This document shows positions 7,081 to 13,959 of a stretch of 25,939 nucleotides of DNA, piece by piece. How positions within the stretch are numbered: the first letter of the stretch is position 1; each line of letters begins with the position of its first letter. A program made the translations under genes and the position numbers. The stretch lies in the NCBI GenBank assembly GCA_902478945.1, contig CABSMX010000018.1:1-25939 (forward strand), given 5' to 3'. Source of the stretch: an uncultured Collinsella sp. GTDB taxonomy: Bacteria > Actinomycetota > Coriobacteriia > Coriobacteriales > Coriobacteriaceae. Below the pieces are notes generated by a model. The model worked only from the letters and a program-made list of their open reading frames with translations. It searched no databases and was not told where the DNA came from.

Positions 7081-7229
7081 TGACCATTAAAGGGGTACGA
7101 GATACCCACATGGAATTACATAGCTGCCAAAGAGCAGCCCTTCCTGTGGGTGTCTGGTTCCGCTTTGAGCGGTTGGGCATCTATTTTTTTGACTGTGTCA
7201 GCAGTCAAGACATGTGAGGAAGGAGATCG
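7081..7229 (+). promoter_or_regulatory. Structured pyr operon leader, candidate attenuator
   Basis: The leader contains an 11-bp stem, AGATACCCACA (7100-7110) with TGTGGGTGTCT (7145-7155), enclosing GCTGC(7123-7127)/GCAGC(7134-7138). Next come CCGCT(7160-7164)-TTG-AGCGG(7168-7172), TGGGCATC (7174-7181) and seven Ts (7184-7190). GATACCCA (7101-7108) can pair with either the 7145-7155 strand or, with one mismatch, TGGGCATC right before the T-run, so two exclusive folds are possible. A last hairpin, TTGACTG(7189-7195)/CAGTCAA(7202-7208), precedes the Shine-Dalgarno GAGGAAGGAG. In PyrR systems, UMP-bound PyrR binds the leader RNA to favour termination. The Bacillus PyrR-loop consensus is not obvious here. 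Confidence 0.6.
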
Positions 7230-7814
7230 ATGGGCACGACTTCCCCCAAGGCGGTCATTATGGACGAGACCGCCGTCAATCGAGCGATGACCCGCATCGC
7301 GCACGAGATTCTCGAGCGCAACGAGGGCTGTGAAGACCTCGCTCTGGTCGGCATCGTCACGCGCGGCGACCTTCTGGCAAAGAAGCTCGCCGAGGAGATC
7401 AAGGAGATCGAGGGCGTCGACGTTCCGCTCGGCAGCCTCGACATCAGCTTCTACCGCGATGACTACGCTACCAATTTCGCTCCCGCGATCCACGCCACCA
7501 ACATTCCCTTTAGCGTCGACGGCAAGCGCGTCGTGCTGGTGGACGACATCCTGTATACGGGCCGTACCATTCGCGCCGCTCTCGACGCCGTCATGGACTT
7601 GGGCCGTCCGAGCCGTATTGAGCTGGCAGTCCTCGTTGACCGCGGCCACCGCGAGCTCCCCATCTCGCCGGACTTTGTCGGCAAGAACGTTCCCTCGTCG
7701 CATGAGGAGAACGTGCACCTATATATTAAGGAAGTCGACGGCCACACCGCCGTCGAGATTAACGACGTCGCGCCGGGTTCCCACGTGGGCTCCGCGCCGC
7801 TGGGAGGTGAGTAG
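7230..7814 (+). CDS. pyrR: PyrR bifunctional regulator / uracil phosphoribosyltransferase
   Basis: A 194-residue type I phosphoribosyltransferase. PyrR proteins bind pyr leader RNA in a UMP-dependent way to attenuate the operon, and many also convert uracil plus PRPP to UMP. The PRPP-binding motif is VVLVDDILYTGRT (101-113), preceded by VGIVTRGDLLAKKL and SLDISFYRDD, both typical of PyrR rather than of Upp. The ATG at 7230 has a strong Shine-Dalgarno sequence (AGGAAGGAG). It is the first gene of the operon, right behind the folded leader that it probably controls. The C-terminal tail after EINDVAP (SHVGSAPLGGE) is a poorly conserved extension. Confidence 0.96.
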   Translation: MGTTSPKAVIMDETAVNRAMTRIAHEILERNEGCEDLALVGIVTRGDLLAKKLAEEIKEIEGVDVPLGSLDISFYRDDYATNFAPAIHATNIPFSVDGKRVVLVDDILYTGRTIRAALDAVMDLGRPSRIELAVLVDRGHRELPISPDFVGKNVPSSHEENVHLYIKEVDGHTAVEINDVAPGSHVGSAPLGGE

Positions 7815-7818
7815 TACC

Positions 7819-8763
7819 GTGGCGTTTAACCATAAGCACCTGATCGACATTACCGAGTACTCCGAAGAGGACATTAAGCTCATCCTCGAGACCGCCAAGG
7901 CGTTCTCCGAGGTCAATGAGCGTGCCATCAAGAAGGTCCCCACGCTCAAGGGCAAGACCATCGTCAACATGTTCAACGAGCCCTCGACGCGCACCCGCAG
8001 CTCCTTCGAGCTCGCCGAGAAGCGTCTTTCGGCCGACAGCCTTAACTTTGGTGGCTCCTCGACCTCCACGGTCAAGGGCGAGAGCCTCGTCGACACCGTC
8101 GAGACCCTCAACGCCTATAAGATCGACTGTATCGTCGTGCGCGACAAGCACGCCGGCGCTCCCTACATCGTCACGCAGAACTCGCCCGCGAGCGTCATCT
8201 GCGCCGGTGACGGCAAGCACAACCATCCCACGCAGGCCCTGCTCGACCTGTACACCATCTGGGAGCACAAGGGTGACTTCCACGGTCTGAAGGTCGCTGT
8301 CGTCGGCGATATCGCGCACTCCCGCGTTTGCGGTTCGCTGATCCCCGCCCTTAAGATCATGGGCTGCGAGACCTACGCCGTCGCCCCCGGCACGCTGCTG
8401 CCGCCGGCGCCCGAGGTCCTGGGCTGCGATCACGTGACGAGCGACCTCGATTCCGTCCTGCCCGAGCTGGACGTCATCTACATGCTGCGCGTGCAGCAGG
8501 AGCGCCTCGAGGGTGCCCCGTTCCCGACCATTCGCGAGTACCACAAGCTCTTCGGCCTGACCAAGGACCGCGAGAAGCTCATGAAGCCCGACGCGATCAT
8601 CTGCCACCCGGGCCCCATCAACCGCGGCGTCGAGTTCGACTCCTATATGGCCGACCACCCGCAACGCTCCGTCATCCTGGAGCAGGTCTACGCCGGCATC
8701 TGCGTGCGTATGGCTATCCTGTATCTGCTGCTTGGAGGTGCCGATAATGGCCTTGCTTCTTAA
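7819..8763 (+). CDS. pyrB: Aspartate carbamoyltransferase catalytic chain
   Basis: A 314-residue ATCase that joins carbamoyl phosphate and aspartate, the first committed step of pyrimidine synthesis. The carbamoyl-phosphate loop is STRTR (56-60), followed by HPTQALLDLYTIWE (136-149), GDIAHSRV and HPGPINRG (263-270). The GTG at 7819 is preferred because GGGAGG sits about 11 bases upstream; the in-frame GTG at 7807 overlaps that sequence, and the long open frame upstream is a shadow inside pyrR. It lies 4 bases after the pyrR stop codon, so translation is probably coupled. No regulatory chain (pyrI) is present, so control is likely at the RNA level through PyrR. Confidence 0.96.
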   Translation: MAFNHKHLIDITEYSEEDIKLILETAKAFSEVNERAIKKVPTLKGKTIVNMFNEPSTRTRSSFELAEKRLSADSLNFGGSSTSTVKGESLVDTVETLNAYKIDCIVVRDKHAGAPYIVTQNSPASVICAGDGKHNHPTQALLDLYTIWEHKGDFHGLKVAVVGDIAHSRVCGSLIPALKIMGCETYAVAPGTLLPPAPEVLGCDHVTSDLDSVLPELDVIYMLRVQQERLEGAPFPTIREYHKLFGLTKDREKLMKPDAIICHPGPINRGVEFDSYMADHPQRSVILEQVYAGICVRMAILYLLLGGADNGLAS

Positions 8764-10036
8764 GAATGCCCACGTCGTCGACCCGTCCGTCGAGCTTGAC
8801 GGTGTCGTTGACGTCCTGATTGACGGCGATAAGATCGCCGAGGTCGGCGAGAATCTCGCCGTCGAGGGAGCCGAGGTCCGCGACCTTTCCGGCAAGTACC
8901 TCGTCCCTGGCCTGGTGGATATGCACGTTCACCTTCGCGAGCCCGGCTACGAGGTCAAAGAGGACATCGAGAGCGGCACCCGCGCAGCTGCCAAGGGCGG
9001 CTTTACCGGCGTGTGCGCCATGCCCAACACCGATCCCGTCACCGATAACGGCACCGTCGTGGAGTTCGTCAAGTCCCGCGCTGCCGAGGTCGGTCACTGC
9101 CGCGTCTATCCGTCGGGCGCTATGACCCGCGGTCTTAAGGGCGAGGCCATGTCCGAGATGGGCGATATGGTCGCCCACGGCGCCGTCGCCTTCACCGACG
9201 ACGGTCGCGGCGTGCAGGGCGCTGGCATGCTCCGTCGCTGCATGGACTACGGCAAGATGTTCGGCAAGGTCTTTATGAGCCACTGCCAGGACGAGGACCT
9301 GGTCGGCCACGGCCAGATCAACGAGGGCAAGGTCTCGACCCGTCTGGCTCTCGAGGGCTGGCCGGCTGCCGGCGAGGAGCTCCAGATCGCTCGCGACATC
9401 GGGATCGCCAAGCTGACCGGTGCCAAGCTGCACATCCAGCACATCTCCACCGCCCATGGCCTGGAGATCGTGCGTGCCGGTAAGGCCGCTGGCGTTCAGG
9501 TTACCTGCGAGGCCACCCCGCACCACATGTTCCTGACCGAGAACGACTTGGACGAGACCTACAACACCTCGCTCAAGGTCAATCCGCCGCTGCGCACCGA
9601 GGAGGATGCCGAGGCCATCCGTCAGGGCGTCATCGACGGCACCGTCGACGTTATCGTCACCGATCACGCTCCCCACACCCCGTGGGAGAAGGCCCGCGAG
9701 TTCGAGCTTGCGCCCTTTGGCATGATCGGCCTCGAGACCTCGCTGTCGCTCGTGCTCACCGAGCTGGTCAACACGGGCAAGATGAGCATGGGCCGCATGG
9801 TCGAGCTCATGGCCATCAAGCCGCGTGAGATCCTGGGCCTCGACCAGGTTCAGGTCAAGGCGGGCTCCGTTGCCGACCTGACCGTGTTCGACCCCGCCGC
9901 AACCTGGACGGTCGGCGAGGACGGCTACGAGTCGCGTGCTGAGAACTCCGGTTTTGCCGGCCGCACGCTCACCGGTCGTGCCACCGATGTGTTTGTCGGC
10001 GGTAAGCAGACGCTCGCCGACGGCTGCATCTGCTAG
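8747..10036 (+). CDS. pyrC: Dihydroorotase (class I)
   Basis: A 429-residue class I dihydroorotase that cyclises carbamoyl aspartate to dihydroorotate with a binuclear zinc site. The metal ligands are visible: DMHVHLREPG (His60 and His62), TDDG (Asp151), His179 in FMSHCQDEDL, HIQHIST (His232) and the catalytic Asp306 in VTDHAPH. The ATG at 8747 has TTGGAGGTG upstream and overlaps the pyrB end by 17 bases. Length and motif order match the Bacillus-type enzyme rather than the shorter E. coli type. A strong hairpin follows the gene before pyrK. Confidence 0.97.
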   Translation: MALLLKNAHVVDPSVELDGVVDVLIDGDKIAEVGENLAVEGAEVRDLSGKYLVPGLVDMHVHLREPGYEVKEDIESGTRAAAKGGFTGVCAMPNTDPVTDNGTVVEFVKSRAAEVGHCRVYPSGAMTRGLKGEAMSEMGDMVAHGAVAFTDDGRGVQGAGMLRRCMDYGKMFGKVFMSHCQDEDLVGHGQINEGKVSTRLALEGWPAAGEELQIARDIGIAKLTGAKLHIQHISTAHGLEIVRAGKAAGVQVTCEATPHHMFLTENDLDETYNTSLKVNPPLRTEEDAEAIRQGVIDGTVDVIVTDHAPHTPWEKAREFELAPFGMIGLETSLSLVLTELVNTGKMSMGRMVELMAIKPREILGLDQVQVKAGSVADLTVFDPAATWTVGEDGYESRAENSGFAGRTLTGRATDVFVGGKQTLADGCIC

Positions 10037-10056
10037 CATAGCCTTATCGCTTTTGT

Positions 10057-10081
10057 GCGCGGTGCCCTTGCGGTGCCGCGC
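10057..10081 (+). other. Intercistronic hairpin between pyrC and pyrK
   Basis: GCGCGGTGCC (10057-10066) pairs over its full 10 bases, with two G-U pairs, with GGTGCCGCGC (10072-10081) around a 5-base loop. The hairpin is followed by the T-rich TTTCTGTTCGTTTT. It may be a leaky internal terminator or an RNA-processing site that sets lower expression of pyrKDF. Confidence 0.6.
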
Positions 10082-10128
10082 TTTCTGTTCGTTTTGACCA
10101 TGCAACCGCATGGGGGATTGGAGCGTCT

Positions 10129-10920
10129 ATGCCCACACCTTCCACTGCACGCATGCACGACTTCGAGGTCGTCTCGAACCAGGAGATCGCCGACGGCATC
10201 TTCTCGCTCGTCATCTCGGCCCCCAAGCTTGCAAGTGCGCTCAAGCCCGGTCAGTTTGTGAACATTGCCGTGCCCGGCGATGCGTCCTCGCTGCTTCGCG
10301 TGCCCCTGAGCTTCTATCGCGCCGACGCCCAGGCCGGCACCGTCGAGCTGTGGTACGCCGTCGTGGGCGACGACACCCGTCGTCTGTCGCAGATGGCCCC
10401 CGGTTCCACCTCTAATCTGCTGGGCCCCGGTGGCCGCGGCTGGCTTGTGCCCGAGGGCACCAGGAAGGCGCTGCTCGTGGCGGGCGGCATCGGTGTTCCG
10501 CCCGTGCTGTGCCTTGCCGACATGCTTGCCAAGCAGGGTGTGGCCGTCGACGTGTGTCTGGGCTTTGGCACCGCGTCCAAGGCCGTGGGCGTCGATGAGT
10601 TCCGCGCGCTGGGAGCTACGGTCAACGTGTGCACCGACGACGGCTCGTTGGGCACTCATGGCTTCTGCACCGATCCTGCCGCCGAGCTGCTCGGCGAGGG
10701 CGGCTACGACTACGTGGCCAGCTGCGGCCCCGCCGTCATGATGAAGAAAGTTGCCGCCGCTGCCGCCGAGGCCGGTGCGTACTGCGAGGTTTCGCTCGAG
10801 CGCATGATGAGCTGTGGCTTTGGCGCTTGCAACACCTGCAATGTCGAGACGGTCGACGGTATGAAGGGCGCTTGCATGTGCGGCCCCGTGTTCGATGCTT
10901 CCAAGGTGGTGGTCTTCTAG
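10129..10920 (+). CDS. pyrK: Dihydroorotate dehydrogenase B, electron-transfer subunit
   Basis: A 263-residue iron-sulfur flavoprotein that passes electrons from dihydroorotate oxidation in PyrD to NAD+. The FAD-binding motif is RVPLSFY (Arg57-x-Pro-Leu-Ser), and VAGGIGVPP (about 117-125) belongs to the NAD-binding domain. The C-terminal [2Fe-2S] ligands are Cys229, Cys234 and Cys237 (CGFGACNTC) and Cys249 just before GPVF. The ATG at 10129 has TTGGAG at close spacing; Met9 (10153) is a less likely alternative. Its stop codon overlaps the pyrD start. A PyrK-PyrD enzyme uses NAD+ instead of quinones, which suits an anaerobe. Confidence 0.95.
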   Translation: MPTPSTARMHDFEVVSNQEIADGIFSLVISAPKLASALKPGQFVNIAVPGDASSLLRVPLSFYRADAQAGTVELWYAVVGDDTRRLSQMAPGSTSNLLGPGGRGWLVPEGTRKALLVAGGIGVPPVLCLADMLAKQGVAVDVCLGFGTASKAVGVDEFRALGATVNVCTDDGSLGTHGFCTDPAAELLGEGGYDYVASCGPAVMMKKVAAAAAEAGAYCEVSLERMMSCGFGACNTCNVETVDGMKGACMCGPVFDASKVVVF

Positions 10921-11843
10921 TGGGTACCGTGAACATGGCCGTCGATTTCGGCGGCGTCAAGATGCAAAACCCCATCAACACCGCAGCCGGTACCTTTGGC
11001 TACGGTTGGCAGTTCCAGAACTTCTTTGATGTCTCCCAGCTGGGTGCCATCACCACCAAGGGCTGCGCCGCCGAGCCCTGGCCCGGCAACCCCGCGCCTC
11101 GCATGGCCGAGATCCCGGGCGGCATGATCAACTCCGTGGGCCTTCAGAATCCCGGCGTGGCCGCCTTTGCCCGTGAGTCTGGTCCGTGGCTCGAGCAGCT
11201 CTCCAAGGACGGTTGCCAGGTCATCTGTCAGGTCGCCGGTCACTCCGTCGAGGAGTTTGTCCGCGCGCTCGAGATGTATGTCGAGCTCTGCCCCTGGGCG
11301 GCCGGCTACGAGATCAACGTCAGCTGCCCCAATATTGCTGCCGGCGGTGCCGCCATGGGCTCCTCGCCCGAGGGCGCCTCTGCCGTTATGGCTGCCTGCC
11401 GTAAGGTGACCGATAAGCCGCTGTTCGTAAAGATGGCTCCGGTTAACGTCGCCGAGATTGCCAAGGCTCTCGAGGCCGCGGGAGCCGACGGCCTTTCGGT
11501 CATCAACTCCATCCAGGGCATGGCCATCGACGTCCATACCCGCAAGTCCCGCGTGGCCAAGCCCAAGGGCGGCCTTTCGGGCCCGCTGTGCCACCACATC
11601 GCCGTACGCATGGTCTGGGAGGTCGCTCAGGCCGTCGATATCCCCATCAACGGTGTCGGCGGCGTCATGACTGGCGAAGATGCGGCCGAGTTTATCCTGG
11701 CTGGCGCCACCTGCGTGTCGGTCGGCATGGCCAATTTTGTCGATCCGTGCGCCTCGATTAAGATTGCGCACGAGCTCGAGGCTTGGGCGGAGTCCCAGGG
11801 CGTGAAGGACATCAACGAGCTGGTAGGTGCTTTCGAATGCTAG
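10920..11843 (+). CDS. pyrD: Dihydroorotate dehydrogenase B, catalytic subunit (class 1B)
   Basis: A 307-residue FMN enzyme that oxidises dihydroorotate to orotate. The active-site base is Cys136 in INVSCPN, the class 1 signature, and GGVMTG and FVKMAP-type phosphate/FMN-binding segments are present. The GTG at 10920 shares a base with the pyrK TAG and has AAGGTGGTGG upstream. Later in-frame starts at 10929 (GTG) and 10935 (ATG) are possible and would shorten the protein by 3-5 residues. The frame is open far upstream, but that part is a pyrK shadow. It would form the usual heterotetramer with PyrK. Confidence 0.95.
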   Translation: MGTVNMAVDFGGVKMQNPINTAAGTFGYGWQFQNFFDVSQLGAITTKGCAAEPWPGNPAPRMAEIPGGMINSVGLQNPGVAAFARESGPWLEQLSKDGCQVICQVAGHSVEEFVRALEMYVELCPWAAGYEINVSCPNIAAGGAAMGSSPEGASAVMAACRKVTDKPLFVKMAPVNVAEIAKALEAAGADGLSVINSIQGMAIDVHTRKSRVAKPKGGLSGPLCHHIAVRMVWEVAQAVDIPINGVGGVMTGEDAAEFILAGATCVSVGMANFVDPCASIKIAHELEAWAESQGVKDINELVGAFEC

Positions 11844-12553
11844 AGACCGATGCCCGCGACCGCGTTATCGTCGCCCTCGACTGCGACCGTGAGCGTGCGC
11901 TCGAGCTCGCCCACGGGCTTTCTGGTCATGCCGCTTGGCTCAAGGTGGGCATGACGCTCTATTACGCTGAGGGCCCCGAGATCGTCAAGACGTTCAAGGA
12001 CTTGGGCTTTAAGGTCTTCCTCGACCTCAAGTTCCATGACATTCCGCATCAGGTGCGCGGTGCCGCCCGTTCTGCCTCGCTTGCCGGTGCTGACCTGCTC
12101 TCGGTCCATGGCCTGGGTTCGGGCGCCATGCTCGCTGCCTGCCGCGAGGGTGCCGAGGAGGCGCGCGAGGACCGCGCCAAGCTCGTTGCCATCACCGTGC
12201 TCACGAGCATGAACCAGGATGCGCTGGCCGAGATTGGCGTCGAGTCGCCCGTGGCCGAGGAGGCCGCCCGCTTGGCAAAGCTTGCCCAGGCCAACGGTAT
12301 CGACGGCATCGTGTGCTCGCCGATGGAGGCCCACGACATGCGCGAGCTGCTCGGCCCCGACGCGCTGATCGTGACTCCGGGCGTGCGTCCGGTGGGCGCC
12401 GCCCTTGGTGACCAGTCCCGTGTGGCGACGCCTTCTCAGGCTATCGAGCGCGGCGCGAGCCATATCGTGGTGGGCCGACCCATCACCGGTGCCGACGACC
12501 CGGTTGCCGCCTTTGACGCCATCGTTGCCGAGCTGGTCGAAAACGTCGCCTAA
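11837..12553 (+). CDS. pyrF: Orotidine 5'-phosphate decarboxylase
   Basis: A 238-residue OMP decarboxylase making UMP, the last step of the pathway. The catalytic motif is DLKFHDIP (63-70, with Asp63-Lys65-Asp68), followed by VTPGVRP and VGRPITGADDP for phosphate binding. The ATG at 11837 overlaps the end of pyrD by 7 bases; the longer upstream frame lies inside pyrD and is discounted. It is the last gene of the operon. pyrE, whose product makes the substrate OMP, is not in the window. Confidence 0.96.
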   Translation: MLETDARDRVIVALDCDRERALELAHGLSGHAAWLKVGMTLYYAEGPEIVKTFKDLGFKVFLDLKFHDIPHQVRGAARSASLAGADLLSVHGLGSGAMLAACREGAEEAREDRAKLVAITVLTSMNQDALAEIGVESPVAEEAARLAKLAQANGIDGIVCSPMEAHDMRELLGPDALIVTPGVRPVGAALGDQSRVATPSQAIERGASHIVVGRPITGADDPVAAFDAIVAELVENVA

Positions 12554-12793
12554 AAGATTCCCTCAAGTCACCACTTTTGGGTTTCAATAGCATAAATTGG
12601 CCCCTGTGCCTGCGAAAACTTTCCCATCCTTTGTGTGGAATCGCAGGTCAGGGGCTCAACTTTGACCTCCGTATATTGCACTTTTCGCAGGTATCGTCTA
12701 ATCTATGGAGCCGTCGATTGGGCATTTAGTGCGTTTGACGTGCTAAAATGCTAATTATTGCATCAGATATAACCCAACTATTTGGAGGTTCGA
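12554..12793 (+). promoter_or_regulatory. pyrF-mihF intergenic region with inverted repeats and mihF promoter
   Basis: This 240-base gap holds a 14-bp interrupted stem: GCCCCTG-TG-CCTGCGA (12600-12615) with TCGCAGG-T-CAGGGGC (12641-12655). The inner arm extended to CCTGCGAAAA (12609-12618) is also perfectly complementary to TTTTCGCAGG (12682-12691), so two folds compete. No T-run follows, so it is not a standard pyr terminator. The mihF promoter is probably the extended -10 TGC-TAAAAT at 12741-12749. The Shine-Dalgarno sequence TTGGAGG precedes the ATG at 12794. Confidence 0.6.
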
Positions 12794-13102
12794 ATGGCAC
12801 TCCCTCAGCTTACCGACGAGCAGCGCAAGCAGGCTCTTGAGAAGGCTGCCGCCGCACGTCACGCCCGCGCTGAGCTTCGCGAGCAGATCAAGAAGGGCGA
12901 GAAGTCCCTCGAGTCCGTGCTTAACTCCGATGACCCCATCGCTTCCCGCATGAAGGTTTCCACCCTCATCGAGTCCCTGCCCGGTTATGGCAAGGCCAAG
13001 GCCGCCAAGATCATGGAGGAGCTCGGCATCTCCGCTACCCGTCGCGTCCAGGGCCTCGGTGTCCGTCAGCGCGAGCAGCTCCTCGAGCAGCTGACCAAAT
13101 AA
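12794..13102 (+). CDS. mihF: Actinobacterial integration host factor MihF
   Basis: A 102-residue basic nucleoid protein of the actinobacterial IHF family (unrelated in fold to HU/IHF of E. coli). It binds DNA through a helix-two-turn-helix and assists compaction and site-specific recombination. The conserved part is VSTLIESLPGYGKAKAAKIMEELGIS (55-80) followed by RRVQGLGVRQREQLL. The N-terminal half is a charged helix rich in Ala, Arg and Lys. The start at 12794 is set by GGAGG, 8 bases upstream. Position directly before gmk is the standard actinobacterial arrangement. Its stop codon abuts the gmk start. Confidence 0.94.
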   Translation: MALPQLTDEQRKQALEKAAAARHARAELREQIKKGEKSLESVLNSDDPIASRMKVSTLIESLPGYGKAKAAKIMEELGISATRRVQGLGVRQREQLLEQLTK

Positions 13103-13672
13103 GTGAGCGCTCAGGATTCAAAGCTCTTTGTGATTTCTGGACCGTCAGGTGCAGGCAAGGGCACGCTCGTCACTCGTGTGCGCGAGCGTCGCTCGAACCT
13201 GGGCCTGACGGTTTCGGCTACCACGCGAGCACCACGCAAAGGTGAGGTCGACGGCGTCAACTACTTTTTCCTGACGCGCGAGGAGTTCGACCGCCGCGTG
13301 GCAAACGGTGAGTTTGTTGAGTGGGCCGAGGTCCACGGTAACTGCTACGGCACCTTGGTGAGCGAGGTCACATCCAAGCTCGCCTCTGGCTCGTCTCTGA
13401 TCTTGGAGATCGATGTCCAGGGAGCCCTGCAGGTCAAGGAGCGTTTCCCCGAGGCCGTGTTGATCTTTATCAAGCCGCCTTCGCTCGAGGTGCTCCGCGA
13501 GCGTCTGGTCGGTCGCGGTACCGAGACGCCCGATACGATTGAGCTGCGTATGGCAAACGCCGCCGATGAACTTGCCCTTGCCGACCGCTACGACGACGTC
13601 GTGGTGAATGACGATCTCGACCGCGCGACCGATGAGCTCGTTCGCGTTCTCGATATGCATGAAAGGATCTGA
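13103..13672 (+). CDS. gmk: Guanylate kinase
   Basis: A 189-residue enzyme phosphorylating GMP to GDP with ATP. The P-loop is GPSGAGKG (13-20). The GMP-binding part contains TTRAPRKGEVDGVNYFF, followed by LEIDVQGALQV. The GTG at 13103 directly follows the mihF stop codon (TAAGTG) and no good Shine-Dalgarno sequence is visible, so translation probably depends on coupling to mihF. rpoZ follows after 5 bases, a widely conserved pairing. Confidence 0.97.
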   Translation: MSAQDSKLFVISGPSGAGKGTLVTRVRERRSNLGLTVSATTRAPRKGEVDGVNYFFLTREEFDRRVANGEFVEWAEVHGNCYGTLVSEVTSKLASGSSLILEIDVQGALQVKERFPEAVLIFIKPPSLEVLRERLVGRGTETPDTIELRMANAADELALADRYDDVVVNDDLDRATDELVRVLDMHERI

Positions 13673-13677
13673 GGTCC

Positions 13678-13959
13678 GTGTCCGTTGTAAAGCCTTGCAT
13701 TGACGATCTTCTGGAGAAGACCGATCACAACCGCTTCCTGCTCGCCTCGCTTGCCTCCAAGCGCGCCTGCGACATTAACAGCATGTTGCGTGGCCAGCAC
13801 AACCGCGTGCTCGCCGTCCAGGATGTCGATGACATCACCATTGCGCTTTCCGGCGCCGATACCATCTCGATGGCTATGGACGAGATTGTCGACGGCGACA
13901 TCTCCTACGACGAGGCCCGTTACGAGAAGGCACTCGGCCATAAGGTTGCTGAAGCCTAA
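13678..13959 (+). CDS. rpoZ: RNA polymerase omega subunit
   Basis: A 93-residue omega subunit, which supports assembly of the beta' subunit. The family features are CIDDLLEKTDHNRFLLASLASKRA and the following INSML...AVQDVDDITIAL. The GTG at 13678 has AAAGGATCTGAGG upstream, overlapping the end of gmk. The C-terminal part (DEIVDGDISYDEARYEKAL) is the acidic tail seen in actinobacterial omega proteins. Its stop codon abuts the thiI start. Confidence 0.95.
   Translation: MSVVKPCIDDLLEKTDHNRFLLASLASKRACDINSMLRGQHNRVLAVQDVDDITIALSGADTISMAMDEIVDGDISYDEARYEKALGHKVAEA

Noticed and set aside
7330..7818. N-terminal extension of pyrB inside pyrR.
   Set aside because: Ser/Arg-rich out-of-frame reading of pyrR; ATCase of normal length starts at 7819.
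8714..10111. A 465-residue open frame on the minus strand opposite pyrC, with similar ones opposite pyrD, pyrB and lepA.
   Set aside because: Same codon-bias shadow pattern, no family features and no ribosome-binding site.
10629..10919. N-terminal extension of pyrD inside pyrK.
   Set aside because: It is the pyrK sequence read in another frame (Arg/Cys-rich, low complexity). Family length and the ribosome-binding site support the start at 10920.
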